A stretch of 64,000 nt of DNA, from positions 496,001-560,000 of the forward strand of contig NZ_CP041661.1 in the NCBI RefSeq assembly GCF_007289895.1. The letters run 5' to 3'. This DNA is from Catenovulum sediminis. GTDB taxonomy: Bacteria; Pseudomonadota; Gammaproteobacteria; Enterobacterales; Alteromonadaceae. This document shows positions 27,174-36,350 of the stretch, one piece after another; the first letter of the stretch is position 1, and each line of letters opens with the position of its first letter. The notes beneath the pieces were generated by a model, which saw only the letters and a list, made by a program, of their open reading frames with translations, had not been told where the DNA came from and ran no database searches. Made by a program: the position numbers and the translations under genes.

Positions 27174-30100
27174 ATGTTTTTAAACATAAAAGCGTCAATA
27201 TTTATTTTACTTATGTTTTTTGCGCCGCTAACTCAAGCAAGGGAAGTATGGTTAGCAGAGCAATGGCAAAACAAAGCAAATTCAACAAATATTCAAACGG
27301 CAAAATTAAGTCTATCCAGTTGTGAAGATACTGTAGATTACCTCTGGTATCAGGTCACGGTATCAAAAAGTTTAAGCCATTCTGATATACCACCAGACAT
27401 ATTTGTTGCCATAGCCAGCCACGAATGGTTTGTTGACCACCCTAACGCAAAATTATATTACGAGGGTAAAAAAAACGGCATTCCTGTAATTCAGTTAGAC
27501 ATTGGCGGTCATACAAACGGTTTGACAAGTGTTCAACATCCTCAATGTGATATTGGTGACTCATGCAACACCGCAAGGCAAGTACCACTTGATTACGTTT
27601 TTACCAACGAAGACATCCGCTACGCTGGTGATAAAGACGTATTTAAATTTACCGTTGAAGAGCTTAAAACTATCGAGCTCTACTCAACAGGTGAAGCAAA
27701 TGTAATTGGTACCCTTTTAAACTCCAGTTGCCAATCTATTCAAGTCAGCCAAGGTTTTGACCAAACCAATAACTTTAATATTGAACGTATTCTGCAACCC
27801 GGTAATTACTATATTCAATTGCAAGATCAAGATAATAAGCATTTTGGTGATTACTATGATTTGCATTTTGTATCGGGTGCAAATGCCAAGGTTTTCAATG
27901 ATACTTCTGGAAATCAAACCATTGTTGGGACGGATTTTGGTGATGTGATTAATCAAACTTCGGGCAATGACCAAATATATGGTGGCTTGGGCAATGATAC
28001 CATCTCTCTAATTAACGGAAGCTCAGTTGTTCATTTCGACCTAGGTGATGGACAAGACACCCTTTCTGTTCGCCGTAATAATAGCTCTTCATACAAGCCT
28101 AAATTATTATTCGGGAACAACATCACACCCGATATGGTGTCTTTATCTAAAAATGGTGAAGATTTATATCTAACTATCAATAACACTACTGACCAAGTCA
28201 TCATCACCGACTATTTCTTGTATGAAGCTTGGTACCACCGACTCGAATGGATTGAATTTGCTTCTGATGGAACTCTGTGGGATTGGCAAAATATGTCTGC
28301 CTTGTTGAACCCTGCATCGAATGGCGACGATACTCTCACTGGCTTTGATTCTATCGCGGATAACTTTATCGCACTTGATGGCAATGACGTCATTAATACT
28401 AAAGGTGCCAACGATTTCATTGATGCGGGTAACGGAAATGACACCATTTATCCGGGTGGTGGTAATGATACTGTATATGCAGGTGCAAGTGACGATATCA
28501 TTAATCAAACTAATGGCAATGACCAAATATATGGTGGCTTGGGCAATGATACCATCTCTCTAATTAACGGAAGCTCAGTTGTTCATTTCGACCTAGGTGA
28601 TGGACAAGACACCCTTTCTGTTCGCCGTAATAATAGCTCTTCATACAAGCCTAAATTATTATTCGGGAACAACATCACACCCGATATGGTGTCTTTATCT
28701 AAAAATGGTGAAGATTTATATCTAACTATCAATAACACTACTGACCAAGTCATCATCACCGACTATTTCTTGTATGAAGCTTGGTACCACCGACTCGAAT
28801 GGATTGAATTTGCTTCTGATGGAACTCTGTGGGATTGGCAAAATATGTCTGCCTTGTTGAACCCTGCATCGAATGGCGACGATACTCTCACTGGCTTTGA
28901 TTCTATCGCGGATAACTTTATCGCACTTGATGGCAATGACGTCATTAATACTAAAGGTGCCAACGATTTCATTGATGCGGGTAACGGAAATGACACCATT
29001 TATCCGGGTGGTGGTAATGATACTGTATATGCAGGTGCAAGTGACGATATCATTAATCAAACTAATGGCAATGACCAAATATATGGTGGCTTGGGCAATG
29101 ATACCATCTCTCTAATTAACGGAAGCTCAGTTGTTCATTTCGACCTAGGTGATGGACAAGACACCCTTTCTGTTCGCCGTAATAATAGCTCTTCATACAA
29201 GCCTAAATTATTATTCGGGAACAACATCACACCCGATATGGTGTCTTTATCTAAAAATGGTGAAGATTTATATCTAACTATCAATAACACTACTGACCAA
29301 GTCATCATCACCGACTATTTCTTGTATGAAGCTTGGTACCACCGACTCGAATGGATTGAATTTGCTTCTGACGGAACTCTGTGGGATTGGCCTCGTGTTG
29401 CCAGCATCTTAAATACTGGAACTAATGGTGATGACATTCTCACTGGTTTCAATTCTTTATCTGAAACTATCTATGCTGGTGAGGGTAATGACACCATTTC
29501 GCCTAAAACTGGCAATGACGTCATATACGCAGGTGCAGGTGACGATATCATTAATCAAACTAATGGCAATGACCAAATATATGGTGGCTTGGGCAATGAT
29601 ACCATCTCTCTAATTAACGGAAGCTCAGTTGTTCATTTCGACCTAGGTGATGGACAAGATACCCTTTCTGTTCGCCGTAATAATAGCTCTTCATACAAGC
29701 CTAAATTATTATTCGGGAACAACATCACACCCGATATGGTGTCTTTATCTAAAAATGGTGAAGATTTATATCTAACTATCAATAACACTACTGACCAAGT
29801 CATCATCACCGACTATTTCTTGTATGAAGCTTGGTACCACCGACTCGAATGGATTGAATTTGCTTCTGATGGAACTCTGTGGGATTGGCAAAATATGTCT
29901 GCCTTGTTGAACCCTGCATCGAATGGCGACGATACTCTCACTGGCTTTGATTCTATCGCGGATAACTTTATCGCACTTGATGGCAATGACGTCATTAATA
30001 CTAAAGGTGCCAACGATTTCATTGATGCGGGTAACGGAAATGACACCATTTATCCGGGTGGTGGTAATGATACTGTATATGCAGGTGCAAGTGACGATAT

Positions 30101-30464
30101 CATTAATCAAACTAATGGCAATGACCAAATATATGGTGGCTTGGGCAATGATACCATCTCTCTAATTAACGGAAGCTCAGTTGTTCATTTCGACCTAGGT
30201 GATGGACAAGACACCCTTTCTGTTCGCCGTAATAATAGCTCTTCATACAAGCCTAAATTATTATTCGGGAACAACATCACACCCGATATGGTGTCTTTAT
30301 CTAAAAATGGTGAAGATTTATATCTAACTATCAATAACACTACTGACCAAGTCATCATCACCGACTATTTCTTGTATGAAGCTTGGTACCACCGACTCGA
30401 ATGGATTGAATTTGCAATTGATAGCACGCAATGGACTTACGAAACAATAAAAAGCATGTTGTAA
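27174..30464 (+). CDS. Secreted RTX-like repeat protein with N-terminal PPC-like domain
   Basis: Predicted 1,096 aa. I chose the ATG at 27174 because it follows an AGGGAAG site and opens a good signal peptide (MFLNIKASIFILLMFFAPLT, cleavage near QA-RE); the frame is open further upstream but without such features. Residues about 30-160 form a Cys-containing N-terminal domain. Residues about 140-240 resemble a bacterial pre-peptidase C-terminal (PPC) fold (DKDVFKFTVEELKTIELYS). The rest has five near-identical modules with haemolysin-type calcium-binding character (GNDQIYGGLGNDTISL, FDLGDGQDTL) and a conserved tail (ITDYFLYEAWYHRLEWIEF) of the kind found in haemolysin-type calcium-binding-related domains, joined by GNDTIYPGGGNDTVY linkers. 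No catalytic domain is visible. Extracellular calcium-binding surface or adhesive role is inferred. The next gene begins 4 bp later and is a paralogue. Confidence 0.8.
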   Translation: MFLNIKASIFILLMFFAPLTQAREVWLAEQWQNKANSTNIQTAKLSLSSCEDTVDYLWYQVTVSKSLSHSDIPPDIFVAIASHEWFVDHPNAKLYYEGKKNGIPVIQLDIGGHTNGLTSVQHPQCDIGDSCNTARQVPLDYVFTNEDIRYAGDKDVFKFTVEELKTIELYSTGEANVIGTLLNSSCQSIQVSQGFDQTNNFNIERILQPGNYYIQLQDQDNKHFGDYYDLHFVSGANAKVFNDTSGNQTIVGTDFGDVINQTSGNDQIYGGLGNDTISLINGSSVVHFDLGDGQDTLSVRRNNSSSYKPKLLFGNNITPDMVSLSKNGEDLYLTINNTTDQVIITDYFLYEAWYHRLEWIEFASDGTLWDWQNMSALLNPASNGDDTLTGFDSIADNFIALDGNDVINTKGANDFIDAGNGNDTIYPGGGNDTVYAGASDDIINQTNGNDQIYGGLGNDTISLINGSSVVHFDLGDGQDTLSVRRNNSSSYKPKLLFGNNITPDMVSLSKNGEDLYLTINNTTDQVIITDYFLYEAWYHRLEWIEFASDGTLWDWQNMSALLNPASNGDDTLTGFDSIADNFIALDGNDVINTKGANDFIDAGNGNDTIYPGGGNDTVYAGASDDIINQTNGNDQIYGGLGNDTISLINGSSVVHFDLGDGQDTLSVRRNNSSSYKPKLLFGNNITPDMVSLSKNGEDLYLTINNTTDQVIITDYFLYEAWYHRLEWIEFASDGTLWDWPRVASILNTGTNGDDILTGFNSLSETIYAGEGNDTISPKTGNDVIYAGAGDDIINQTNGNDQIYGGLGNDTISLINGSSVVHFDLGDGQDTLSVRRNNSSSYKPKLLFGNNITPDMVSLSKNGEDLYLTINNTTDQVIITDYFLYEAWYHRLEWIEFASDGTLWDWQNMSALLNPASNGDDTLTGFDSIADNFIALDGNDVINTKGANDFIDAGNGNDTIYPGGGNDTVYAGASDDIINQTNGNDQIYGGLGNDTISLINGSSVVHFDLGDGQDTLSVRRNNSSSYKPKLLFGNNITPDMVSLSKNGEDLYLTINNTTDQVIITDYFLYEAWYHRLEWIEFAIDSTQWTYETIKSML
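27949..30415 (+). repeat. Near-identical tandem DNA repeats (552/552/498/552 bp period) inside the RTX-like gene
   Basis: Five copies of the same segment start at about 27949, 28501, 29053, 29551 and 30103 (measured by the recurring motif GGCAATGACCAAATATATGG at 27963, 28515, 29067, 29565 and 30117). The conserved core of about 450 bp is virtually identical in all copies at nucleotide level, including third codon positions. Three linkers are identical to each other and one (29391-29545) is shorter and different, giving the 498-bp step. Identity at synonymous sites points to recent unequal crossing-over or gene conversion, or to an assembly-sensitive repeat. Confidence 0.95.
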
Positions 30465-30468
30465 AATA

Positions 30469-32510
30469 ATGAAAAAAAATTTATTTATAGCCTTAACTTT
30501 GGTCTTGCTATTTACTTAAAGCTTAGTAGCAAGAGAAGTTTGGTTAGCCAAAAGCTGGCATACCAATGGTTCTGGACTTCAAATCGCAAGTCTTGAACAA
30601 TCAAACTGCGAAGACACTTTAGATTACCTTTGGTACCCAGTAACAAAATCAAAAAGCCTGGCTGTCGTGCCTGACGATATATTTATCGCTATTGCCAAGC
30701 ACGAATGGTTTATTGAACACCCGAAAGCGGAGTTGTTTTACGAAGGAAAAATAAATGGTATTCCGGTTATTCACCTCAACACCGGAGGCCAATCAACTGG
30801 TTTAACAAGCGTGCAGCACCCTCAATGCGATATAGGGAATGACTGTAATAGCGCTAGAGAGATCCCTCTAAACTATATTTTTGCTAACGAAGATATCCGA
30901 TTTGCAGGTGATAAAGACTTCTTCAAGTTTACTCTTAACCAAACTCAATTTGTAGAATTAGCCACAACGGGCGAAGCTAACACAATAGGAAAACTCTATA
31001 ACACTAGTTGCCAACTTATCTATTCAAGTTTTAGTGAAAACCAAGATCACTTTTCAATTCAGCAAATCCTTCACCCCGGCGATTATTATATCGCTGTTGA
31101 AGAATATGATCCGGATCGATTTGATGCCTTTTATGATCTCCAAATAGATGAAGGAAATATAGGCGAAATTATAAACGGTGATAGTTCCAATAATGTTTTA
31201 ACTGGGACTCAAGGTCATGATCTGGTATATGGTGGCGACGGGAATGATACCCTAGACGGTGGTGCCGGTAACGACACTATCCATTCAGGTGAGCATTCCG
31301 ATACTTTCCTATTCGGGATCGGTGATGGTCAAGATACTTGGCATGTCTATACATACTGGCCTCAGCACTACTCGAAAACATTACGTTTTAAAGCTGGTAT
31401 CACTGAGCAAGATATAGCATTAGCAATAATTTTATTATCACATTTGCTAACAGTACTGACTCCATTACCGTCGTCGATTTCTTTAAAGATTCAGATTGGC
31501 GCTATCGTATTCGTCGTTTTGAATTTGAAAATGGCACAACGTGGGATGACGACGCTATTTTAGGGGCTCTGTTCACTGGCGATAGTGCTGACAATCACTT
31601 CGTCGGAATATCTTCTCGCGGTGATACCATGCTAGGCTTAGGTGGTAATGACACCTTAGAAGGGTTAAGTGGTAGTGATGCTCTACATGGAGGGGATGGC
31701 AACGACACTTTATTCGGTGGCGATGGCGACGATACACTGGACGGTGGCGCTGGCAATGATATTATTTACACTAATGACGGTCGTGATACATATACTTTTG
31801 GAATTGGTGACGGACATGACACTTGGTATGTTGAATATTCAAACACCAATCGATACAACACATTAAAACTTAAAGAGGGGATCACGCCATCCAGTATCGA
31901 TTTCGAGCGAACTGGTGATCAACTTACTATTAAATTTCATGGCTATTCCGATACCATAACCCTTCCCAACTTTTTCAAAGATGAGAGTAGTTACCATAGA
32001 TTCCAACGCATATCTTTTTTTGACGGAACTGAATGGGATGAAAATGACATTCTCATGCATGTCTTCACGGGCTCAAACGACGATGATGTAATACAAGGTT
32101 TTAACAACCGTGGTGACACCATATATGGCCTTGATGGTGACGATATTATTCACGGGTTAAGCGGCAACGACTATATTGATGGTGGCGCTGGCAATGATAT
32201 TATTTACACTAATGACGGTCGTGATACATATACTTTTGGAATTGGTGACGGACATGACACTTGGTATGTTGAATATTCAAACACCAATCGATACAACACA
32301 TTAAAACTTAAAGAGGGGATCACGCCATCCAGTATCGATTTCGAGCGAACTGGTGATCAACTTACTATTAAATTTCATGGCTATTCCGATACCATAACCC
32401 TTCCCAACTTTTTCAAAGATGAGAGTAGTTACCATAGATTCCAACGTATATCTTTTTTTGACGGAACGCAGTGGAATGAAACCACTCTCAACTTAAAAAT
32501 CGCAGAATAA
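30469..32510 (+). pseudogene. Tandem RTX-like paralogue, broken by a stop in the signal peptide and a frameshift
   Basis: An ATG at 30469, 4 bp after the previous stop, opens a signal peptide (MKKNLFIALTLVLLFT) that is cut by an in-frame TAA at 30517-30519. The same frame then continues as SLVAREVWLAKSWH, closely matching the mature start REVWLAEQW of the upstream gene, and runs to about 31,425. There the frame shifts: the ORF ends in nonsense at 31563, whereas another frame reads NNFIITFANSTDSITVVDFF and continues through RTX nonapeptides (GGNDTLEGLSG, GGDGNDTLFGGDGDDTLDGG) to the stop at 32510. Architecture is like the upstream gene, with more canonical GGxGxDxLx nonapeptides. Two independent lesions make loss of function likely, although internal start sites could produce an unexported fragment. 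Confidence 0.85.
31743..32467 (+). repeat. Tandem duplicated 287-bp block, 438-bp period, in the RTX pseudogene
   Basis: The block 31743-32029 recurs at 32181-32467 with almost no differences (for example CAACGCATAT versus CAACGTATAT). It encodes one calcium-binding-related module (GAGNDIIYTNDGRDTYTFGI through YHRFQRISFFDGT). As in the upstream gene, synonymous sites are conserved, so the duplication is recent or homogenised. Confidence 0.9.
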
Positions 32511-32915
32511 TTAGTAACAAAAACAATGCTGTTTTTTTGAGGGTCCACTCGCAACTCAAAACTTGGTATATCAATATCACTATTTCTTGAATCGCCAATT
32601 AATGGAAAATGGTTAAAACAGTTATATTCGATCTTTTCGGTACGTTAGTGCAGTTAACCAACGATTCAAAACCCTTCTCCAAGTGAATACGAAGCGGAAA
32701 AGCTATAAATTGACGCCAGACGCTGAGCTTATCTTTGACTCAAAACTTCTCTTCACTCGCGGAATACGCAGAATCCATTGGTCTTCACAACCGACACGAT
32801 AGTTTGGAAATTGAAAAAGAATTACATACTGATATTGATAGCGTTGAGCTATATAACGACACGTTACCAGTATAGCAGATTTATTTGATTCAGTAGTTTT
32901 TTCATGTGATTGTGG

Positions 32916-32925
32916 TTTTTATAAA
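32916..32925. repeat. Left target-site duplication of the IS (TTTTTATAAA)
   Basis: Direct repeat identical to 34149-34158. ISAs1-family elements are known for target duplications of 8-10 bp. Confidence 0.85.
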
Positions 32926-34148
32926 CACGGCTAGCGCATTTTAATCCCTGACTCTAACAGGGTTGAGCGATAATTATCGTCTAGCCCAGCCATTTTCTTT
33001 TTCCTTGCCATGCTCGCTGACTTCGTTGTGTCTTGCTTGAATAACGCCATCGCTATTTTTCGCATTACGTTAAATACCAGTGGCCCTTGTTTTTTACGTA
33101 TCCTTGATTCATCTTCCCTAAACGTCATATCAAGCATCCAGTGCATACTGTCAACTTGCCAATGACTTCGAACGGCATTGAGAGCTTACTCTGCATCTAA
33201 TCCTAAAGAGCTTATGTACCAACGCGTTTCACTCGTTTCTTTTCCGGTCGATTTTTCATGTATTGTTGCCGTCACTTGGATGATGCTACTCAGCCCTGAC
33301 CATTGGTATTCTTTATCTAACCACTTTTTATCAATCAGTAGCTGTTGGCATACTCTGGTTTCAATGCGTCCATGTCCAGTGTCAACTTCTGTGTATGTAC
33401 TATGTTTTTCTACACTCAACCCTTCACGAACGCTTTTATGCCACCAGGCTTCTAGCTCGCGCTGCATACCCGAATGGTTCCCCTTTAAGGCTAAAATATA
33501 GTCCGCTTTTTGATGGATAATTTGCTGGGCTATCTCTGCTTGGCATCCCATAGCATCAAGCGTGACAATGCTGTTTTCAATATCTAACATCGTTAATAAA
33601 TCTGGAATGGCGGTGATTTCATTCGTTTTTGTATCAACTGCTGTTTGACCTAACACTAACTGATGTTGGCAACTCCAAGCGCTAACCGTATGTAGCGCAG
33701 TTTTTCGGTCATTTGTGGTAAATGAGCGTCGTGCTGTTTTTCCATCTACAGCAATGATATCCGCTCCTGTTACTTTAATGAGGGATGATATCCACGATTG
33801 GAATGCGTTTTCTATTTCATTGGCTTTTAATCGGCAAATGACACGCGCAATGGTGTCATGTTTTGGTATGCCTGCTTTGAATGAACCGTACTTTTTAAGC
33901 CATTCAAGTTTTAAGTGACCAAAGTCTTCAATATCTTCCCAACCCTCAGCGCCTGAAAGGACTGCGCTGATTGATAGCAATAGAATATCGAGTAGGTTAT
34001 GTTTTTTACAGCGGTCGATGCGAGGATCTGTGATTGAATCAAAGTGTGTCAGAAAAGTTGCGCTCATTTTTGGATCCCAAGGTTGTTATTATGCCTTGAT
34101 CTGATCGCTACTTGTTCATTAAGTTCAATTTATAATGATCTTGCCGTG
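32926..34148 (-). mobile_element. ISAs1-family insertion sequence, 1,223 bp
   Basis: The ends are inverted repeats beginning CACGGC: left CACGGCTAGCGCATTTTAA, right (reverse strand) CACGGCAAGATCATTATAA, 15 of 19 matching. It is flanked by a perfect 10-bp direct repeat TTTTTATAAA. Size, terminal structure and the single leftward transposase fit the ISAs1 family. It sits inside a HAD hydrolase gene whose motif is restored when the element is removed, which fixes the boundaries. Confidence 0.88.
32931..34067 (-). pseudogene. ISAs1-family DDE transposase with premature stop
   Basis: The full frame would be 378 aa, normal for ISAs1 transposases. Start MSATFLTHFDSITDPR; catalytic aspartates lie in IIAVDGKTARR and IVTLDAMGCQAE. 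An in-frame TAA at 33186-33188 follows SSLGLDAE; the same frame resumes directly as ALNAVRSHWQVDSMHWMLDM and ends FNVMRKIAMALFKQ... at 32931. The part after the stop normally carries the conserved HWxxExxLHWxLD block with the third acidic residue, here read as HWQVDSMHW. The truncated 293-aa product should be inactive, so this copy is probably non-autonomous. Confidence 0.9.
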
Positions 34149-34158
34149 TTTTTATAAA
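34149..34158. repeat. Right target-site duplication of the IS (TTTTTATAAA)
   Basis: Direct repeat identical to 32916-32925. Together they restore the HAD reading frame across the insertion point. Confidence 0.85.
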
Positions 34159-34366
34159 CCGCAGCAACAAATATATCTGTCAGCTTTGCTGGCGGCTGCG
34201 TCTAACCCAGAAGAGACCATCATGGTTGGAGATAAGTTTACTGCGTATGTAAATGGCCCATAACAGTTAGGTATCACAGGGATTCACCTACAAAGGCAAA
34301 ATAACATTACTCACTCAGCTTCACATGTCGTGACGTCACAACATGATATACACAGTTACCTGGGAT

Positions 34367-34386
34367 AAAACACGCTAGAGTGTTTT
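34367..34386 (+). terminator. Probable rho-independent terminator after the HAD pseudogene
   Basis: AAAACAC, loop GCTAGA, GTGTTTT, then ATTTTT. The stem starts at the pseudogene stop codon, so this is probably its former terminator. Confidence 0.65.
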
Positions 34387-34507
34387 ATTTTTGTGCTAAG
34401 TAAGACCACTTGTTATTGAAGTAGATGGGAGCTAAGAGAGGTTCCGCCTACAAAGTAGGTAGCTAAATAGTATCACTGCTTGATAAACTGGAATAATTAA
34501 TAAAAAT

Positions 34508-34529
34508 TAGACCCGATAACACGGGTCTA
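34508..34529 (-). terminator. Rho-independent terminator of the small lipoprotein gene
   Basis: An 8-bp perfect stem TAGACCCG/CGGGTCTA with a 6-nt loop. On the minus strand it is followed by ATTTTTATT, 19 bp after the lipoprotein stop codon. Confidence 0.75.
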
Positions 34530-34547
34530 TATCAGGTAAAACTACGA

Positions 34548-34925
34548 TTACTTAACCTCTTTCCAGCCACCGGCCGTTTCTTCAAACATCCCCTCTAGAG
34601 TTGACACTGTGTCACCGTAAAATTTTGAGGCTATGGTCATAGAAATTTTGCACGAATAGGCTGTGCCTTTTTCGATGCATTTTTCAATATCAACATCTGC
34701 AAAACTAGAATTTAAAACGAAGCACGTCTCCCGTTTGCTAATATTTAGCGCCGCGAGTCCATCTTTAGTGTCTGGACACGAATCAATTTTTGTACCTGTC
34801 GCAATTAGCATAGTTCTAACGCTGGCCAATTGTTTATTTAACGCGGATTCAATATAAGATTCACTCGGCCCACCGCATGCAACAGCCATTGTAGATAATG
34901 CTATGATAGTTAATTTTTTAATCAT
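34548..34925 (-). CDS. Small lipoprotein of unknown function
   Basis: Predicted 125 aa from the ATG at 34925 (an earlier in-frame start at 34949 would add eight residues and spoil the signal peptide). MIKKLTIIALSTMAVACGG is a clear lipoprotein signal with lipobox VAC. The mature part has four more cysteines (SCPDT, ETCFV, EKCIE, YSCKI), suggesting disulphides in the periplasm. I do not recognise the family. It begins one base after the stop of the truncated gene at 34927, so the two were co-transcribed. Small cysteine-rich lipoproteins next to a toxin-like C-terminal domain can be immunity proteins, but nothing here proves that. Confidence 0.7.
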   Translation of the reverse strand: MIKKLTIIALSTMAVACGGPSESYIESALNKQLASVRTMLIATGTKIDSCPDTKDGLAALNISKRETCFVLNSSFADVDIEKCIEKGTAYSCKISMTIASKFYGDTVSTLEGMFEETAGGWKEVK

Positions 34926-34926
34926 G

Positions 34927-35232
34927 CTAATTCCCTGAGTTTGCCGCAAGCGGCGCTGGTGCTAATAGGCCGTCAGCGTTAAAAATTTCGCCAGAATCCT
35001 GCCATGGTGTTGAGTTGATTTTTGGATAACCCTCGACAAATTGGACAGAGCCACCTAATTCTAATTTAATTTTGCGCACCACATCTAAAACAGTCTTTTC
35101 TGCCCATTCTTCTGGTGTGCCAGATATTGCGTACGCTGCTTTTCTAGCTAAACCATCAACGCCGAGAAAACCACCGCCTTCTTGTTTTGTGTAGTTCGCA
35201 TACACATCTAATGCATAACCATAAATACCGTT
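34927..35232 (-). pseudogene. 3' remnant of an unrecognised gene, truncated at a recombination junction
   Basis: The frame reads NGIYGYALDVYANYTK, GGGFLGVDGLARKAAYAISG, TPEEWAEKTVLDVVRKIKLE and ends PLAANSGN at the TAG 34927-34929. An initiation codon exists at 35205 (GTG), but the protein-like sequence begins upstream of it and stops being convincing at about 35232, exactly where an RTX-like gene on the other strand begins. I infer that the 5' part of this gene was lost when the two sequences were joined. Family not recognised. Confidence 0.55.
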
Positions 35233-35543
35233 TCGGACAAGATAATATCCTATTCGGCTTAGGTGATGGTCAAGATACCATTAATATCCAACGGAACCAT
35301 TACCTCTATGATACGCATAAGGTTACTCTACTAAGCCCCATTTCACCGGATGACATCTCGTTTGAGCATATCGGCAATGACCTTATCCTAAAAATAAACA
35401 ACACTGATGACCAAATATTATTCGAACGATATTTCCTAAATGAGTCAGTAACTTATCGTTTTGAGTGGCTTGTATTCGAATCAGAAAATCTTACTTGGAC
35501 TTACGCTGACATAACCAAGCAATTAAACACAGGGCACAAGTGA
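35229..35543 (+). pseudogene. C-terminal remnant of a third RTX-like gene
   Basis: From about 35229 the plus strand encodes RFGQDNILFGLGDGQDTINI, then SPISPDDISFEHIGNDLILK, INNTDDQILFERYFLNES and YRFEWLVFESENLTWTYADI, matching the last module of the upstream RTX-like proteins, and ends at a normal stop at 35541-35543. An ATG at 35187 is in frame, but its first 13 codons come from the antisense of the neighbouring remnant and are not RTX sequence. It has no signal peptide. It is best read as the surviving tail of a deleted paralogue. Confidence 0.75.
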
Positions 35544-36350
35544 TCTGATCCATTGCAGCGAAGTTGCTATATTAAAACGCCAATTGGCTGAACAAGCTGA
35601 GGATTTAGCCATACTATAAAAGTAAGCGATCATTTTAGACCGTCTTCAAACTAAACCTAAATCCCCTTTCTAAATATGTGGTTGAATTATCGTCAATTAG
35701 ATTGGAACTCGCTTGGTTCGATGAATTTCACCAATAACGGCTAAAAAACCGTTATTGGTTACTTTATCTCGCGTCCGCTCCCATTTTTTCTTGAGTACAC
35801 AGTGTTTGTAGCGCCTGAAATTACTGTTTTACTCGCCTTGATGTATAAATGATAAGAGCTAAGGTAACTAACGATTCGCACTATATACAAAGCAGCACGA
35901 AAAACGCTCTGAAAGTGGCAAATCGAGAGGGGTTCACCCATTACCGAAAAATATCCGTAATTGATTTATTTTCTTGCAGATCTATTCCAGTTAAAAATAG
36001 TGGACTAATTTGTTTCCCGATAATTGACAAATTTACTTCCTCGCACGTCCATGATAAAAACCCAGGTGCATCTCAAAACACCATATTTAACATAATCATC
36101 ATTATCGGATATTAACAAACTATTGATATATCCTATTTCGTTTTTACCTTTTAAATGCCGACTTAAAACCACAACTCAACTTTAACGATTTTCAACACAC
36201 CACACATTGTACAATGTAAACATTATATTGAGAAATATAACCAGATACAGTATATTCTGCGAATAATTTTTAACAAAAACTTCATAAAAACCGCTTCTGT
36301 ACTATAGTTTATCCAACAGAAGTTTAGTTATTTCAGTAGGTTAACTATAT
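35544..36350. other. 807-bp gene-poor region upstream of the chemoreceptor
   Basis: No convincing gene. The stretch 35560-35640 could encode VAILKRQLAEQAEDLAIL, which is coiled-coil-like and may be a transposase relic, but it is too short to name. A hairpin lies at 35730. Short ORFs at 35759-35941 and 35849-36115 have no recognisable content. The last 200 bp are AT-rich and should hold the chemoreceptor promoter. Confidence 0.45.
35730..35759. terminator. Hairpin, possible terminator
   Basis: An 11-bp perfect stem ACCAATAACGG/CCGTTATTGGT with an A-rich 8-nt loop. There is no strong T-run on either side and no intact gene ends here; it may be left from a lost gene. Confidence 0.4.

Larger units (their letters stand above)
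32609..34368 (+). pseudogene. Decayed HAD-superfamily hydrolase gene, split by the ISAs1-type element
   Basis: The ATG at 32609 opens MVKTVIFDLFGTLVQL, a classical HAD motif I (DxFGTLV). The frame breaks after about 25 codons. HAD-like sequence resumes in other frames (NFSSLAEYAESIGLHNRHD; then DSVVFSCDCGFYK up to the insertion point). Beyond the insertion it continues as FYKPQQQIYLSALLAAASNP and ETIMVGDKFTAYVNGP, then TAA, then QLGITGIHL, ending at 34366-34368. Removing the element plus one target copy restores CGFYKPQQQIY, the HAD lysine motif III, and GDKFTAYVNG is motif IV. Besides the insertion there are at least two frameshifts and one in-frame stop, so it is long dead. Confidence 0.8.

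Noticed and set aside
28170-30165. Several recurrent 78-118 aa ORFs on both strands within the RTX-like gene
   Set aside because: They repeat at exactly 552 or 1050 bp because the DNA repeats. They are antisense or out-of-frame shadows of the RTX modules.
35849-36115. 88-aa plus-strand ORF
   Set aside because: No recognisable motif, poor start context, and composition of random AT-rich DNA. Not listed as a gene.
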